From Alpinimonas psychrophila (lineage in GTDB: Bacteria > Actinomycetota > Actinomycetes > Actinomycetales > Microbacteriaceae), in assembly GCF_014137865.1 (NCBI RefSeq), contig NZ_JACGWU010000001.1:620001-684000 (forward strand): 64,000 nt of DNA. Direction: 5' to 3'. Below are positions 8,133 to 19,161 of the stretch, piece by piece. Made by a program: the position numbers and the translations under genes. Numbering within the stretch: position 1 is the stretch's first letter; every line of letters begins with the position of its first letter. Below the pieces are notes generated by a model that was given only the letters and a program-made list of their open reading frames with translations, ran no database searches and was not told where the DNA came from.

Positions 8133-10172
8133 TCAAAGCGAGTCGATATCCGTGTCATCGAAGCGAACTCTCAGTCTAAGGACTCTCTTGGGCTGATCGG
8201 GGCGTTTGACGCGCCTGGTGCCACGGGTGGCACTTTGAATGACGGATGCCCGCAGCGCCGTCGCAATGACGTCACCATCGCGATAGTCGAATGTTACGAG
8301 AGCCCGCGAGTTACCTTCGCCCGTTCCGACGGGACCGAGGACCCGCACTCCGGAGTGTGTCGAAACGGTCTCGCACGTCGTCGTCACGTCGGCCAGGGGT
8401 CCGCTAACCGAGACGACACGAACGGCGGGGGGAAGGCGCAGGGCGTGACGATCGGCAAGTTCGCGTTTAGCAAATTCCGGTTGTGTCCAGCTGGTCATGA
8501 TGGCCCCCAGCTCGTCACCGGCGCCGACGAGGTAGACCGTGGCATCCTTCGCGGCCAGTGCCGAAGCATTACTCCAATGACGGATGACGTCCTCATTGAC
8601 GCGCAAGTTTTCTCGCATCCGCATCCGTTCACCATCCAACAGAAGAATCGCTCCGTACCCTCCTTCGGCCAGGGGCTCCGCGCCGGGGGTCGCGATGACG
8701 AGGGAGGGGGTGGCATCCACGTTCTGAATCGAGTGACTGCCGTCGGCCACGATGACCTTCACGCCCGGGAAGACACGCCCCAGCTCATCGGCGGTGCCTT
8801 CGGTTCCGGGTGACAGGGGCTTGAGTGCCCTGTTGTTGCAGGTGGCACACGCCCAGGCGGAAGCCAGCATTCCGCACCAACGACAGGTGGGTGGTGCCCC
8901 CTTCCGTGCGGCTCCTAAGGGGCCAGCACACTGGTTGCAGCGAGCACGCTCGCGACATCTGGTACACGCGAGGGCAGAGGCATATCCGGGGCTGGAAACC
9001 TGGATGAGGATAGGTCCCACTTTTGCGGCGGCTCGGGCAGCGAGGAGTGCCTGGGAAGGAATGCGGGCGTGACGAGCATCCTCACTGGCGGTCTGCTGAT
9101 CGCTGAGAACAACGTTGGGGTGATACCCGTCACTGCCGGTTATCTCACGCGCCCAGCCCACACTTACGAGACGTTGCGCCTCCGTTGAGCGGGTATGACC
9201 CGCAAGCACGAGGGTGGCGGCATCTGCCTGTTGCCGCATGAGGGCCACATCACGAGCGTGGGCGTAAGGGGCGAGCGGCTCGCGAAAGCTCTCGTCACCG
9301 TCGTCCCAGAGGGCGACGAGGCCGAGGTTGTGAACCGGTGCGAGGGGCGCGGAACGATTGCCGAGGACGATGCAGGGTACGGGTTCCAAGCACCGCAGGT
9401 AGGTCAGATAGCGCTGTTGCCCCGTCTGCTTGGCGTCAACGCGACACAGCGCGGATTGCAGCCCCAGGGCGATCAGTGCCTTTTCGAGGACATCGATATC
9501 GCGAAAATCAGGAACCGCCAGAATGGAGGAATTCCCACGGCTCAGTTGTTGCCCAGCAAGTTCCGCCAAGAGGAGCGCCCACAAGGGAACCCACTCCCCC
9601 GTCGAAAGTTCGACAACATGCGCCGGGACATCGACGATATATTTGTCTCCGATTTCTGGACTCCAGCCAGCGAAGCCCGTCAGAGCGTGCTCGGGTTGTG
9701 CCTCACCGACGATACCAAAGGACTCCCGGGAACTGACACCGCCTACCTGTCCTGTCGTTACGGGTGCTTTGGGCTCGGAATCGGCGGCTTCCTTCGCTAG
9801 TCTCGTCGCAAGATAGGCCTTTTCTGCCCGAACGTAGCGTGGAGGAATCGCGAGACGGAGAACATCAATAACAGAGCCGGCTTGGCGATCTGCGACGGCC
9901 CGTGCTAAGGCATAGGTCGAAGCCGTCAGCACAGGAACAAGGGAAACGACGGATTCGATGTCCCCCAGTTCACCAGGAAATTCTGCCGTGTCGACACACT
10001 CGATCACAAAACCATCGGCAAAGCGCGTTCCGCCGCGAAGCGGAACCGTGACGCGCATTCCGGCCGTGACTGTGCTGGCTAAAGCAGTCGGAATGCGGTA
10101 ATCAAAAGGATGATCAAGCTGAGGGAGGGGCGTGTCTAATAACACGCGCGCAACCCTGCCCTGGGCGGTCAT
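8133..10172 (-). CDS. priA: PriA-like primosomal protein N' without helicase motifs
   Basis: This 679-residue protein aligns with PriA in its N-terminal DNA-binding domain (opening RVLLDTPLPQLDHPFDYRIP), the zinc region with eight cysteines between about residues 395 and 445 (CTRC, CNQC, CRWC, CATC) and the C-terminal domain. Where E. coli PriA has its GxTGSGKT Walker A, this protein reads LSTGEWVPLWALLL; no GKT or DEEH box is visible. This degenerate form is common in Actinobacteria, where it probably acts in replication restart by protein and DNA binding rather than unwinding; that role is inference. It lies between metK and fmt, the usual place. Confidence 0.88.
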   Translation of the reverse strand: MTAQGRVARVLLDTPLPQLDHPFDYRIPTALASTVTAGMRVTVPLRGGTRFADGFVIECVDTAEFPGELGDIESVVSLVPVLTASTYALARAVADRQAGSVIDVLRLAIPPRYVRAEKAYLATRLAKEAADSEPKAPVTTGQVGGVSSRESFGIVGEAQPEHALTGFAGWSPEIGDKYIVDVPAHVVELSTGEWVPLWALLLAELAGQQLSRGNSSILAVPDFRDIDVLEKALIALGLQSALCRVDAKQTGQQRYLTYLRCLEPVPCIVLGNRSAPLAPVHNLGLVALWDDGDESFREPLAPYAHARDVALMRQQADAATLVLAGHTRSTEAQRLVSVGWAREITGSDGYHPNVVLSDQQTASEDARHARIPSQALLAARAAAKVGPILIQVSSPGYASALACTRCRERARCNQCAGPLGAARKGAPPTCRWCGMLASAWACATCNNRALKPLSPGTEGTADELGRVFPGVKVIVADGSHSIQNVDATPSLVIATPGAEPLAEGGYGAILLLDGERMRMRENLRVNEDVIRHWSNASALAAKDATVYLVGAGDELGAIMTSWTQPEFAKRELADRHALRLPPAVRVVSVSGPLADVTTTCETVSTHSGVRVLGPVGTGEGNSRALVTFDYRDGDVIATALRASVIQSATRGTRRVKRPDQPKRVLRLRVRFDDTDIDSL

Positions 10173-10174
10173 GC

Positions 10175-11350
10175 TTAGAGACCCGCTTTGCGCCGTAATT
10201 CTTCGACCTTATCCAGGCGCTCCCACGTGAAGTTGGGAAGGTTGCGACCGAAGTGCCCGTAGGTGGCCGTCTCCTTGTAGATGGGGCGAAGCAGATCAAG
10301 ATCCCTAATGATGGCGGCGGGACGCAGGTCGAATGTCTCGCGGATGGCATCACTGATGCGCTTCTCATCCGTGTGCGCGGTGCCAAAGGTCTCCACATAC
10401 AACCCCACAGGTTCGGCGACACCAATGGCGTAGGCGACTTGAACTTCTAGGCGATCGGCAAGCCCGGCAGCGACAGCGTTCTTCGCAACCCATCGCATGG
10501 CGTAGGCCGCCGAGCGGTCAACCTTTGAGGGATCCTTGCCGCTAAAGGCGCCGCCGCCGTGGCGAGAAGCGCCGCCATAGGTGTCCACAATGATCTTGCG
10601 GCCGGTCAAACCAGCATCTGATCCGGGGCCACCTTCGATGAAGGTGCCCACGGGGTTAATCATGAACCGTGTCCCCGAAGAGTCAATGCCCGCCTTGGCC
10701 AGAACGGGGCGAACAACGGCTTCTTCGACCTCGCGCTTGAGCTGGGCAAGAGAAACCTCGGACTCGGGGCCGTGTTGGGTAGAGACGACGACCGTATCGA
10801 CCGTGCGTGCTGCGAATCCGTCGTAACCGATGGTCACCTGGGTCTTGCCGTCGGGTCGAAGGTAGGCCAGCTCACCCGATTTACGAACGTAGGCCAACTG
10901 CTCGGCAATGCGGTGGGCGAGCCAAATGGCGGATGGCATGAGTTGCGGGGTCTCATTGGTGGCGAACCCAAACATGATGCCTTGGTCGCCAGCGCCTTGG
11001 TTTTCTTCGTCTGCCTTTTCGAAAACCATGTGGGCAATCTCGGGTGACTGCTGACCGATCGAGACCGAGATGCCGCAGCTCGCTCCGTCGAAACCGACCT
11101 TGGACGACGTGTAGCCAATATTGGACACGATGCCCCGAATGAGATCGGGAATCTCGACATATCCCTTTTCCAGGGTGACTTCCCCAGCAACATGAACGAG
11201 GCCCTTGGTCACCATGGTTTCGATGGCCACTCGGGCATGGGGATCTTCGGTGAGCATTGCATCCAAGATGCCGTCAGATATCTGGTCACAAACCTTATCG
11301 GGGTGACCCTCAGTGACGGATTCCGAGGTGAAGAGCCGCAAATCGCTCAT
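10175..11350 (-). CDS. metK: S-adenosylmethionine synthetase
   Basis: MetK makes S-adenosylmethionine from methionine and ATP. The 391-residue protein shows [20 protein letters not shown] near residues 10-29, [12 protein letters not shown] (about 116-127) and [19 protein letters not shown] (about 265-283), which build the ATP, magnesium and potassium sites. Length is normal. AAAGGAAC lies before the ATG. The 65-base gap to coaBC upstream shows no SAM riboswitch that I can recognise. The priA ATG begins just before the metK stop on the same strand (2-base gap). Confidence 0.97.
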   Translation of the reverse strand: MSDLRLFTSESVTEGHPDKVCDQISDGILDAMLTEDPHARVAIETMVTKGLVHVAGEVTLEKGYVEIPDLIRGIVSNIGYTSSKVGFDGASCGISVSIGQQSPEIAHMVFEKADEENQGAGDQGIMFGFATNETPQLMPSAIWLAHRIAEQLAYVRKSGELAYLRPDGKTQVTIGYDGFAARTVDTVVVSTQHGPESEVSLAQLKREVEEAVVRPVLAKAGIDSSGTRFMINPVGTFIEGGPGSDAGLTGRKIIVDTYGGASRHGGGAFSGKDPSKVDRSAAYAMRWVAKNAVAAGLADRLEVQVAYAIGVAEPVGLYVETFGTAHTDEKRISDAIRETFDLRPAAIIRDLDLLRPIYKETATYGHFGRNLPNFTWERLDKVEELRRKAGL

Positions 11351-11415
11351 GGCGTAGTTCCTTTCGTAGGCGAATGTATCAACATGCCCCGCGAAAACGC
11401 GATCTGGTGTGGCAC

Positions 11416-12663
11416 TTATCTGGTGATGTCAAGAATGCGCTCTGCTATCGCGCGCTTCTCCCCCGACACCTCTACAAGAATATCTCCCCCACGGGCGAGA
11501 ATAATAACGTCATTGACTTCTGTGCCGAAGCCGGTATCCCAACCAACTCCGTTCACCACGAGAGCATCACAGCCCTTTCGAGCAAGCTTTTCGCGGCCCA
11601 AGGCGAGTAACGATTCTTTGTCGTCGCTGGTCTCAGCGGCGAACCCAATGATGAATTGATCGGGTCGGGCGTTCGCGGCCAGAGCGGCTAGGAGGTCGGG
11701 ATTCTGAACCAACTCCAAGGTTGAACGTTCGCCGAGGGCATTCTTCTTGAGCTTGGAGTCGCTGACGATAGCCGGCCGATAATCCGCAATCGCGGCGGCC
11801 ATAATGACGATGTCATGGGATTCCGCTTCGCGTTCAAGGGCACCCTGAAGCTCCGCCGACGAACTAACGGCGATGAAGCGGGCTCCAACGGGAACTTGCA
11901 CCTCGAGATTTGCCCCGATGAAGGTAACGTCGGCACCGCGCTCCAACGCTGCGGTGGCAAGGGCTACAGACTGTCGACCGGTGGAACGATTGCCGATGAA
12001 ACGAACAGGGTCGATTGGCTCACGGGTTCCGCCCCCGGTAATGAGAACACGTTTGCCCAGGAGGTCCTTCACGCCGAGGATAAGGGTGTCCTTCTCGGTC
12101 ACACGAGCATCTAGCCAGCCGCTTGCGCGATAGGCTGCAGCGACGATCTCTTCGGGCTCGCTCATGCGCCCGGCACCGCTATCGGTTCCGGTAAGAGCCC
12201 CGCTGGCGGGCCCAATGATCACAATTCCGCGGCTGGTCAGAAGATCAATGTTCGCCTGAGTCGCGGGATTCAGCCACATCTCGGTGTGCATGGCAGGGGC
12301 CAGTACGAGGGGGCAACGCCTAGCCAAGATGGTGTTACCGAGGAGGTCCGGCGCGAGTCCGGCGGCTATGCCGGCAAGAGTATTCGCCGTAGTGGGGGCA
12401 ACCACGATGACATCAGCGCTTTGGCCCAGGGCAACGTGCCGTACCTCTGCGACGCCGTCATACAGCTCCGTGTGTACCGGATTGCGACTGATGGCCTCGA
12501 GAGTGGGGCGGCCGATGAACTCGAGGGCGCCGGCAGTTGCTACGACATCAACGTGGTGTCCATCAAGCACAAACGCCCGAATAACGCTGACGGCTTTATA
12601 CGCAGCAATGCCGCCCGTTACGCCAACAACAATGCGCAGGCGACGAGCGGCAGGGGCGGTCAT
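11416..12663 (-). CDS. coaBC: Bifunctional phosphopantothenoylcysteine decarboxylase/phosphopantothenate-cysteine ligase
   Basis: This two-domain protein (415 residues) carries out two successive steps of coenzyme A synthesis. The N-terminal flavin-dependent decarboxylase domain (about 8-190) shows [11 protein letters not shown], the catalytic His in [15 protein letters not shown] and PAMHTEMW. The C-terminal ligase domain (about 195-410) shows [20 protein letters not shown], the K-rich stretch [10 protein letters not shown] and [11 protein letters not shown]. The segment [10 protein letters not shown] replaces the Cys-containing loop of E. coli, as in other Actinobacteria. It sits between rpoZ and metK, a conserved order. 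Confidence 0.95.
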   Translation of the reverse strand: MTAPAARRLRIVVGVTGGIAAYKAVSVIRAFVLDGHHVDVVATAGALEFIGRPTLEAISRNPVHTELYDGVAEVRHVALGQSADVIVVAPTTANTLAGIAAGLAPDLLGNTILARRCPLVLAPAMHTEMWLNPATQANIDLLTSRGIVIIGPASGALTGTDSGAGRMSEPEEIVAAAYRASGWLDARVTEKDTLILGVKDLLGKRVLITGGGTREPIDPVRFIGNRSTGRQSVALATAALERGADVTFIGANLEVQVPVGARFIAVSSSAELQGALEREAESHDIVIMAAAIADYRPAIVSDSKLKKNALGERSTLELVQNPDLLAALAANARPDQFIIGFAAETSDDKESLLALGREKLARKGCDALVVNGVGWDTGFGTEVNDVIILARGGDILVEVSGEKRAIAERILDITR

Positions 12664-12677
12664 TTCAGACCGAAAAA

Positions 12678-12935
12678 TTAGACTGCGAGGGGACGAGCAA
12701 TGAGCTTGTCTTCGTTGATCTCGTGGAGAGCAACCGACAGTGGCTTGTCGTCAATGTTCGAGTCGACGAGGGGTCCAACATTGTCGAAGAGGCTGCCTTC
12801 GTGCAAGTCGGAGTAGTAGTCGTTTATCTGGCGGGCACGCTTTGAGGCAAAAATTACCAGTGCGTACTTCGACTCGACCTTCGACAACAAATCGTCGATG
12901 GGAGGATTGATGATGCCTTCAAGCTTGGTAGCCAT
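12678..12935 (-). CDS. rpoZ: RNA polymerase omega subunit
   Basis: This 85-residue protein helps assemble RNA polymerase by holding the beta' subunit. It has the conserved omega core: [20 protein letters not shown], then KRARQIND (residues about 32-39). The long acidic-hydrophobic tail ends [15 protein letters not shown], typical for actinobacterial omega. It lies 5 bases after the gmk stop and 14 bases before coaBC, the common gmk-rpoZ-coaBC order. Confidence 0.95.
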   Translation of the reverse strand: MATKLEGIINPPIDDLLSKVESKYALVIFASKRARQINDYYSDLHEGSLFDNVGPLVDSNIDDKPLSVALHEINEDKLIARPLAV

Positions 12936-12940
12936 GAGTA

Positions 12941-13852
12941 TTACTCCTTGTTAATTCCTAATAAGTCTACGACCTGTTGCGCCGCTGTGCTGACGTCGGC
13001 ATTCACGACACGGCAATCGAACTCGCTTTGGGCCGCTAACTCGACGACGGCCGTTGCGAGTCGCTGCGTCTTCTGCTCTTCTGTTTCCGTGCCTCGGGCG
13101 TTCAACCGGCGAACAAGTTCGTCCCAACTGGGTGGAAGAAGAAATATGAGGCGAGCCTCAGGAAGGGAGATTCTCACCTGTCGAGCTCCTTGGATGTCAA
13201 TCTCGAGAAGAACACTATTACCGGCAGCGAGAGCAGCTTCGACCGGGGCTCGCGGAGTTCCATACATCGCTTGACCGTGAACAATCGCGTGCTCCAAGAG
13301 TTCACCCGCCGCGACCATGCGAAGAAACTCCTCCTCGGAGACAAAGAAATAGCTGACCCCGTCGATTTCTCCGGGTCGAGGTTCCCTCGTCGTTGCCGAC
13401 ACTGACAGATGAATCTGGGGATTGTGTGCCCGGATGGCGTTAGCCACGGTGCCCTTGCCCACGGCCGTGGGTCCTGCCAACACCGCTACACGCGGCTTCT
13501 CAGCGATATTGCGACGCGCGGAAAAGTTCTGCAACCAATCCTTCGCGGCAGCGCGTTGAACGACACCGAGTCCCCCTAATTTCTTGCGGGGTGAAATCTC
13601 GAGGGTTCGGAGAATATCGTCCGTCTTGGACGTACCCAAACTGGGCAAAGCCATAATAAACTCACGAAAACGGAGCCCGGCCTCAACGGTTGTTTTATCG
13701 ATGGTGCCCATCGTAAAGACATCGAGAGGAGTGCGTTTGCCCGATGCCAGGCCCGCTTTTACACGTGCGCGTGCCTGGCGGGCCAGGACACCTGCGCGAG
13801 ACGCGGCAACACGATCTACGTCTGGCGGAGTCAGGGACTCAGGAGAGCGCAT
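12941..13852 (-). CDS. gmk: Fusion of mIHF-type nucleoid protein and guanylate kinase
   Basis: One 303-residue reading frame joins two proteins. Residues about 5-115 match actinobacterial integration host factor (mIHF): [19 protein letters not shown], the helix-turn-helix [14 protein letters not shown] (69-82) and [14 protein letters not shown] (88-101). Residues about 120-303 are guanylate kinase: Walker [10 protein letters not shown] (128-136), the GMP-binding [28 protein letters not shown] and the lid region RLNARGTE. Gmk phosphorylates GMP to GDP; mIHF binds and compacts DNA. The start chosen is ATG 13852, with GAGG six bases upstream; a TTG two codons earlier is less likely. It overlaps pyrF by 14 bases. 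Confidence 0.92.
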   Translation of the reverse strand: MRSPESLTPPDVDRVAASRAGVLARQARARVKAGLASGKRTPLDVFTMGTIDKTTVEAGLRFREFIMALPSLGTSKTDDILRTLEISPRKKLGGLGVVQRAAAKDWLQNFSARRNIAEKPRVAVLAGPTAVGKGTVANAIRAHNPQIHLSVSATTREPRPGEIDGVSYFFVSEEEFLRMVAAGELLEHAIVHGQAMYGTPRAPVEAALAAGNSVLLEIDIQGARQVRISLPEARLIFLLPPSWDELVRRLNARGTETEEQKTQRLATAVVELAAQSEFDCRVVNADVSTAAQQVVDLLGINKE

Positions 13853-14690
13853 CAGCAACCTCGTTAGCTCGGCGGGTAATTGACTCTACGACTCCTCCTC
13901 GCCCAACGGCTAGTACGCTGCGAGTTTCAGCCACAATGAGGTTGCGAGTCATGGAGCCGAACACAGCGCGCGCGTCCTCGATCCGAGCCCCTTGGAAGCC
14001 AAATCCTGGAGCGAGAACCGGAACCGAGGGGTAGTCATCGGGGTTGATTCCAAATTCCTCAAGCTCGAGTGTGGCGCCGAGGACGACACCGATCGATCCT
14101 GCAGGCTCGCGCTTCAGCGACCATTGTTCAGCATCGCTGAGGATGGATTGGGCCACGGTTTCACCCTTGTGGGGACCGTCAGCAATGCGCGACTGTTGAA
14201 GCGCTGCGGCCTCGGGATTTGACGTTGCCGCCAACATGAACAGCCCCTTATTGCCCTTGAGCGCCAAATTCACCGTCTGCGTGAGAGAACCGGTGCCGAG
14301 ATAAGGACTCACCGTCAGGGCATCGGCCTCGAGGGCGCTTCCTGGGGTCAGCCACGTGCTGGCGTAGGCCTCCATCGTCGAACCAATGTCGCCGCGTTTG
14401 GCATCGGCAATGACGATGAGCCCAGAGTTGCGGGCGCGCTCAAACAGAAGCTCGAGAACTTCGTACCCGCGGGACCCATGACGTTCGTAAAAGGCAACTT
14501 GGGGTTTGATAATGCCGACGCGGTCAACGCACGCATCCACCACGCGAAGGGAGAATTCCCGAAGCCCGGCGGAGTCATCATTGAAACCCCATTCCTTCAG
14601 CAGAAAAGGGTGAGGGTCTATGCCCACACACAGGTGACCGTATTCGCTGAAGGCGGCACCTAACCGCTCGCCAAAGCCGGGATCGATCAT
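13839..14690 (-). CDS. pyrF: Orotidine 5'-phosphate decarboxylase (long, actinobacterial type)
   Basis: PyrF converts OMP to UMP, the last step of de novo pyrimidine synthesis. The 283-residue protein belongs to the longer OMPDC subgroup of Actinobacteria: [11 protein letters not shown] near residues 22-32, the catalytic Lys/Asp array [18 protein letters not shown] (about 93-110), [12 protein letters not shown] and [13 protein letters not shown]. The ATG overlaps the carB stop (ATGA) and its end overlaps the mIHF-gmk start by 14 bases, so it is the last member of the pyr cluster and is linked to gmk. Confidence 0.96.
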   Translation of the reverse strand: MIDPGFGERLGAAFSEYGHLCVGIDPHPFLLKEWGFNDDSAGLREFSLRVVDACVDRVGIIKPQVAFYERHGSRGYEVLELLFERARNSGLIVIADAKRGDIGSTMEAYASTWLTPGSALEADALTVSPYLGTGSLTQTVNLALKGNKGLFMLAATSNPEAAALQQSRIADGPHKGETVAQSILSDAEQWSLKREPAGSIGVVLGATLELEEFGINPDDYPSVPVLAPGFGFQGARIEDARAVFGSMTRNLIVAETRSVLAVGRGGVVESITRRANEVADALS

Positions 14691-17600
14691 GCGTGACTCG
14701 AGACGTTCTGGGCGGTGGCGGAAGCCAGATTAGCTGCCCGCGCAAGGGCATACTCCTGAAGGCTGGTGACGGTGAATCCCTCTTGAATAATGTCGATGGA
14801 TGCCACGGCGGCACTCACCTGAGCCATGGTCGTGAATAACGGCTTGTCACCACCGACGGCTGCCGCCCGAATCTCGTAGCCGTCGGCTCTGGCGGCGCTC
14901 CCGCTCGGGGTATTGATGACGATGTCGACCTCGTTGCGGTTGATGAGCTCCACGATTGTGACACCCCCGCCCTTTTCACTGACTTTCTCGACAATCGTCG
15001 AGGATATGCCGTTGCGCTGCAAGATCTCGGCCGTACCCTCTGTTGCCAAGATCTTGAATCCCAGTTGCTCGAGGCGCAAGACGGGAAGCACGATGGCTCG
15101 CTTGTCGCGGTCAGCAACCGAGACGAAGACGGCGCCGGAGGAAGGCAGTGCCCCGTAGGCGCCGGCAAGGGCTTTTGCGAACGCACGCGGGAAGTCCTTG
15201 TCGATTCCCATGACCTCACCGGTCGATCGCATTTCGGGGCCCAGGAGTGAATCCACAATGTGCCCTGTGGGGGTTCGGAATCGTTTGAACGGCAGCACTG
15301 CCTCTTTCACGGAGATCGGCGCATCCATCGGCACAATGGAACCGTCTTGCACTGGCAACATTCCCTCGGTGATGAGATCGGCGATGGAATCCCCGACCAT
15401 GAGACGACTCGCCGCCTTAGCGAGGGGAATCCCCAAGGCCTTTGAGACGAAGGGCACAGTGCGACTAGCGCGAGGGTTTGCCTCGAGCACGTAGAGAATC
15501 CCGGCGCCGATGGCAAACTGTACGTTGAGCAAGCCTTGAACGCCAATTCCCTGGGCGATGGCCAGAGTGGCGATTCGAACTCTGTCAACATCGCGTTTTC
15601 CTAAGGTCACGGGAGGCAACGTGCAGGCCGAGTCACCCGAGTGAATCCCTGCTTCCTCAATGTGTTCCATGACCCCGCCGATATACAGCTGGGTGCCGTC
15701 ATAGAGGGCATCAACGTCAATCTCGATCGCATCATCTAAGAACCGGTCGACCAGAAGGGGACGTTTGACATCAACGACGACCTGACCCTCAATGCGCGTG
15801 AAGTAGTCGCGCACGCCAGCGGTGTCAAAGATGATTTCCATTCCTCGACCGCCCAGAACGTAACTGGGGCGAACGAGAACGGGATACCCGATCTCTTCGG
15901 CGGCGATGACGGCGCCTTCGACGTCGATGGCCGTGTCGTTGCGGGGTGCCAACAAGCCGGCTTCATCCAGAATTCTCGAGAATTCCCCGCGCTCCTCCGC
16001 CAAGTCAATGGCCTCAGGCGTAGTTCCCAGAATCGGGATCCCGGCGGCCTTTAGTCCGGCGGCAAGGCCCAGTGCAGTCTGGCCCCCCAGTTGCACGACC
16101 ACGCCCACGAGTTCACCCGAGAAACTCTCTGCGTGCAGAACCTCGAGGACATCTTCAAGGGCCAGCGGCTCAAAGTAGAGGCGATCGCTAGTGTCGTAGT
16201 CGGTGGAGACAGTCTCGGGGTTGCAGTTGATCATGATGGTCTCATAACCGGCATCCGCGAGAGCAAAAGAGGCGTGGACGCACGAGTAATCAAACTCGAC
16301 GCCCTGACCAATGCGGTTGGGGCCGCTTCCGATGATGACAACCTTGCGGCGATCACTGGGAGTGACCTCGTTCTCGAGGTCGTAACTGGAGTAGTGGTAC
16401 GGGGTCTCGGCTGGGAACTCCCCCGCACACGTGTCGACTGTTTTGAAGACCGGGCGGATGCCGAGCCCGTAGCGTGCGGCCCGAACAATCTCTTCGGTCA
16501 AACCTCGAAGCTCGGCGATCTGAACATCAGAGAAGCCATGATCCTTGGCATGGCGGAGGATGCCCGCATCGAGATCCTTGTGGGCAGCGATGTCGTCGGC
16601 TACCTCGTTGATGAGCAAAATTTGATCGAGAAACCACGGGTCAATCTTGGTCGCCTCGAATGCCTGCTGGATGGTGGCACCCTTGCGCAAAGCTTGCTGC
16701 AGCGTAACGATGCGGCCATCTGTGGGCACCTTCGAGATCTCGAGGAGTTCTTCCATTGTGCGGGGCTCGACACCCCAGTGGAAGGAGCTTCCACGCTTCT
16801 CTAATGAGCGGAGGGCCTTCTGCAGCGCCGTCGAGTAGTTGCGACCGATGGCCATCGCCTCTCCCACAGACTTCATGGTCGTGGTGAGGGTGGCGTCGGC
16901 GGCGGGGAACTTCTCGAACGCGAAGCGCGGGACCTTGACGACGACGTAATCCAGCGTGGGTTCAAAGCTCGCCGGCGTCACCTTGGTGATGTCGTTCTTG
17001 ATTTCATCGAGGCGGTAGCCGATAGCGAGCTTGGCCGCGATCTTGGCAATGGGGAAACCGGTCGCTTTCGACGCGAGTGCCGAGGACCTCGAGACGCGGG
17101 GGTTCATCTCAATGACGATGATGCGGCCATCTTTGGGGTCAATGGCGAACTGGATGTTGCATCCGCCGGTATCGACCCCGACGAGACGAATTATTTTGAT
17201 GCTGATATCGCGCAGCTTCTGGTATTCACGGTCGGTCAACGTCAGTGCCGGGGCAACGGTGATCGAGTCGCCGGTGTGCACGCCGACGGGGTCTACGTTC
17301 TCGATGGAGCAGACGACGACGGTGTTATCGGCCGTGTCGCGCATGAGCTCAAGTTCATATTCTTTCCAGCCGAGGATGCTCTCCTCGAGCAGGACCTCGG
17401 TGGTGGGGCTGGAATGGAGACCGTCGGTCACGATGCGAATAAGGTCTGTTTCGTTGTACGCAAATCCTGAGCCAAGGCCGCCCATGGTGAAGGACGGGCG
17501 AACGACGAGGGGGTATCCAAGCTCCCCGGCCGCCACGAGAGCTTCGTCAAGGGTGTGGGTAATAAACGAACGCGCCGATTCGGCACCAGCTTCGGTGACG

Positions 17601-18004
17601 ATGTCCTTGAAAAGCCATCGGTCTTCACCCTTACGGATCGCATCGACTTTGGCTCCGATGAGCTCGACGCCGTGACGCTCGAGCGCTCCGTTTTCGTGCA
17701 AGGCCATTGCGGCATTAAGCGCAGTTTGGCCGCCCAGCGTCGGCAGAATGGCATCGGGACGCTCTTTGATGATGATGGATTCAATGACTTCAGGCGTGAT
17801 GGGCTCCACGTAGGTCGCATCAGCAAAGTCCGGGTCGGTCATGATCGTGGCGGGGTTTGAGTTCACCAAAATAACGCGAATGCCCTCCTCACGAAGAACA
17901 CGACAAGCCTGTGTTCCAGAGTAATCAAACTCGCAGGCCTGGCCAATGACGATGGGGCCGGAGCCGATAACAAGGACAGATTTAATGTCGGTACGACGTG
18001 GCAT
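14687..18004 (-). CDS. carB: Carbamoyl phosphate synthase large subunit
   Basis: CarB makes carbamoyl phosphate from bicarbonate, ammonia (channelled from CarA) and two ATP, feeding pyrimidine and arginine synthesis. The 1105-residue protein has the expected internal duplication: two ATP-grasp halves (roughly 1-400 and 555-935), each opening with a VIGSGPIxIGQ/ [11 protein letters not shown] dinucleotide-like motif, an oligomerisation domain between them, and a C-terminal allosteric domain (about 940-1105, MGH-like), where UMP and IMP act in the family. [16 protein letters not shown] and [14 protein letters not shown] mark the two metal sites. One base overlaps with carA. Confidence 0.97.
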   Translation of the reverse strand: MPRRTDIKSVLVIGSGPIVIGQACEFDYSGTQACRVLREEGIRVILVNSNPATIMTDPDFADATYVEPITPEVIESIIIKERPDAILPTLGGQTALNAAMALHENGALERHGVELIGAKVDAIRKGEDRWLFKDIVTEAGAESARSFITHTLDEALVAAGELGYPLVVRPSFTMGGLGSGFAYNETDLIRIVTDGLHSSPTTEVLLEESILGWKEYELELMRDTADNTVVVCSIENVDPVGVHTGDSITVAPALTLTDREYQKLRDISIKIIRLVGVDTGGCNIQFAIDPKDGRIIVIEMNPRVSRSSALASKATGFPIAKIAAKLAIGYRLDEIKNDITKVTPASFEPTLDYVVVKVPRFAFEKFPAADATLTTTMKSVGEAMAIGRNYSTALQKALRSLEKRGSSFHWGVEPRTMEELLEISKVPTDGRIVTLQQALRKGATIQQAFEATKIDPWFLDQILLINEVADDIAAHKDLDAGILRHAKDHGFSDVQIAELRGLTEEIVRAARYGLGIRPVFKTVDTCAGEFPAETPYHYSSYDLENEVTPSDRRKVVIIGSGPNRIGQGVEFDYSCVHASFALADAGYETIMINCNPETVSTDYDTSDRLYFEPLALEDVLEVLHAESFSGELVGVVVQLGGQTALGLAAGLKAAGIPILGTTPEAIDLAEERGEFSRILDEAGLLAPRNDTAIDVEGAVIAAEEIGYPVLVRPSYVLGGRGMEIIFDTAGVRDYFTRIEGQVVVDVKRPLLVDRFLDDAIEIDVDALYDGTQLYIGGVMEHIEEAGIHSGDSACTLPPVTLGKRDVDRVRIATLAIAQGIGVQGLLNVQFAIGAGILYVLEANPRASRTVPFVSKALGIPLAKAASRLMVGDSIADLITEGMLPVQDGSIVPMDAPISVKEAVLPFKRFRTPTGHIVDSLLGPEMRSTGEVMGIDKDFPRAFAKALAGAYGALPSSGAVFVSVADRDKRAIVLPVLRLEQLGFKILATEGTAEILQRNGISSTIVEKVSEKGGGVTIVELINRNEVDIVINTPSGSAARADGYEIRAAAVGGDKPLFTTMAQVSAAVASIDIIQEGFTVTSLQEYALARAANLASATAQNVSSHA

Positions 18005-19161
18005 TAGAGGGCTGCTCCAGTGGTCGAGGCGGATGCGAGCACCCTGTCGCGAAAACGGTCAAAAAGATAGTTCGAATCGTGGGGGCCGGCGGCCGCCTCG
18101 GGATGGTACTGAACGGAGAACGCGTTGAGGTCGAGGCAGTTGAGCCCCTCCACCACGTTGTCGTTGAGGCTGTAGTGGCTGACTTCGACCCGGCCGAAAC
18201 CGGCGGGCGACTCCAGGATTCCCTCGATGGGGGCATCGACGGCGAAACCATGATTTTGGCTCGTGATTTCGACGCGACCGGTTGCTTTGTCGAGAACGGG
18301 CTGGTTGATTCCGCGGTGACCAAAGGGCAACTTATAGGTACCGAACCCGAGGGCACGCCCCAACAGCTGGTTTCCGAAGCAGATACCGAAGAACGGGATT
18401 CCAGACTTGAGGCAGGTGCGCAGGAGCTCAACATGCGTCTCACTGGCACTGGGGTCGCCGGGCCCGTTGGAGAAAAACAGCGCGCTGGGCTTCATTGCAA
18501 TGATGGCCTCAGCAGTGACACTCTGCGGCAGAACGTGGGCTTCAAAGCCACGCTCGGCAAGGTAGTTCACCGTGGATTTTTTGACCCCGAGGTCAAGGAT
18601 GGCCACGGAACCGACACGATCACCTTGTGCAGGCACGACGTATGCTTCTTGGGTAGAAACCTGAGCCGAGAGGTTTCTGCCGGCCATTTCGTCCCCGGCG
18701 AGTACGAGGTCAAGCTGTTCCTTGGCAGGCAACTGCGACGCCGTGCCCGAGAAAATTCCGGAGCGCATCGCTCCCTTGGAACGAATGTGACGCGTGATGG
18801 CACGGGTATCAATTCCGCGGATGCCCACGATACCCTCGTGCTCGAGATCGTTCTCGAGGCTTCGCTCGGCACGAAAATTTGAGACGATACGCGAAGCGTC
18901 ACGCACGACAAACCCAGAAACCCAGATGCGGCGAGACTCCATGTCTTCATCGTTCATCCCCGTGTTACCAATGTGGGGAGCCGTCATGAGGACAATCTGA
19001 CCCGCGTAGGAGGGATCGGTCAGGGTCTCCTGGTACCCCGTCATTCCGGTAGCGAAGACAATTTCACCAAAAGTGGTTCCCTCGCTTCCGTAGGAGAGCC
19101 CTTCGTAGCGTGAGCCATCTTCAAGCACGAGAACGGCATCTTTGATGTTCGTGAACGTCAC
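18004..19161 (-). CDS. carA: Carbamoyl phosphate synthase small (glutaminase) subunit
   Basis: CarA hydrolyses glutamine and passes ammonia to CarB. The 385-residue protein has the N-terminal CPSase small-chain domain (about 5-150: [37 protein letters not shown]) and a class I glutamine amidotransferase domain with the catalytic cysteine in [16 protein letters not shown] and the His-Glu pair in [18 protein letters not shown] rather than LGHQ after the cysteine is usual in Actinobacteria. It starts with GTG in a GTGA overlap with the upstream membrane protein gene. Confidence 0.97.
   Translation of the reverse strand: MTFTNIKDAVLVLEDGSRYEGLSYGSEGTTFGEIVFATGMTGYQETLTDPSYAGQIVLMTAPHIGNTGMNDEDMESRRIWVSGFVVRDASRIVSNFRAERSLENDLEHEGIVGIRGIDTRAITRHIRSKGAMRSGIFSGTASQLPAKEQLDLVLAGDEMAGRNLSAQVSTQEAYVVPAQGDRVGSVAILDLGVKKSTVNYLAERGFEAHVLPQSVTAEAIIAMKPSALFFSNGPGDPSASETHVELLRTCLKSGIPFFGICFGNQLLGRALGFGTYKLPFGHRGINQPVLDKATGRVEITSQNHGFAVDAPIEGILESPAGFGRVEVSHYSLNDNVVEGLNCLDLNAFSVQYHPEAAAGPHDSNYLFDRFRDRVLASASTTGAAL

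Noticed and set aside
8495-9816. Several 60-200 codon plus-strand frames opposite priA
   Set aside because: All overlap the coding region of priA in antisense, with no ribosome binding sites and no family resemblance.
11351-11415. Possible SAM riboswitch before metK
   Set aside because: Only 65 bases are available, with a plain ribosome binding site and no recognisable SAM aptamer.
16091-16804. 237-codon plus-strand frame opposite carB
   Set aside because: Antisense shadow; carB runs through without a break and the frame has no start signal.
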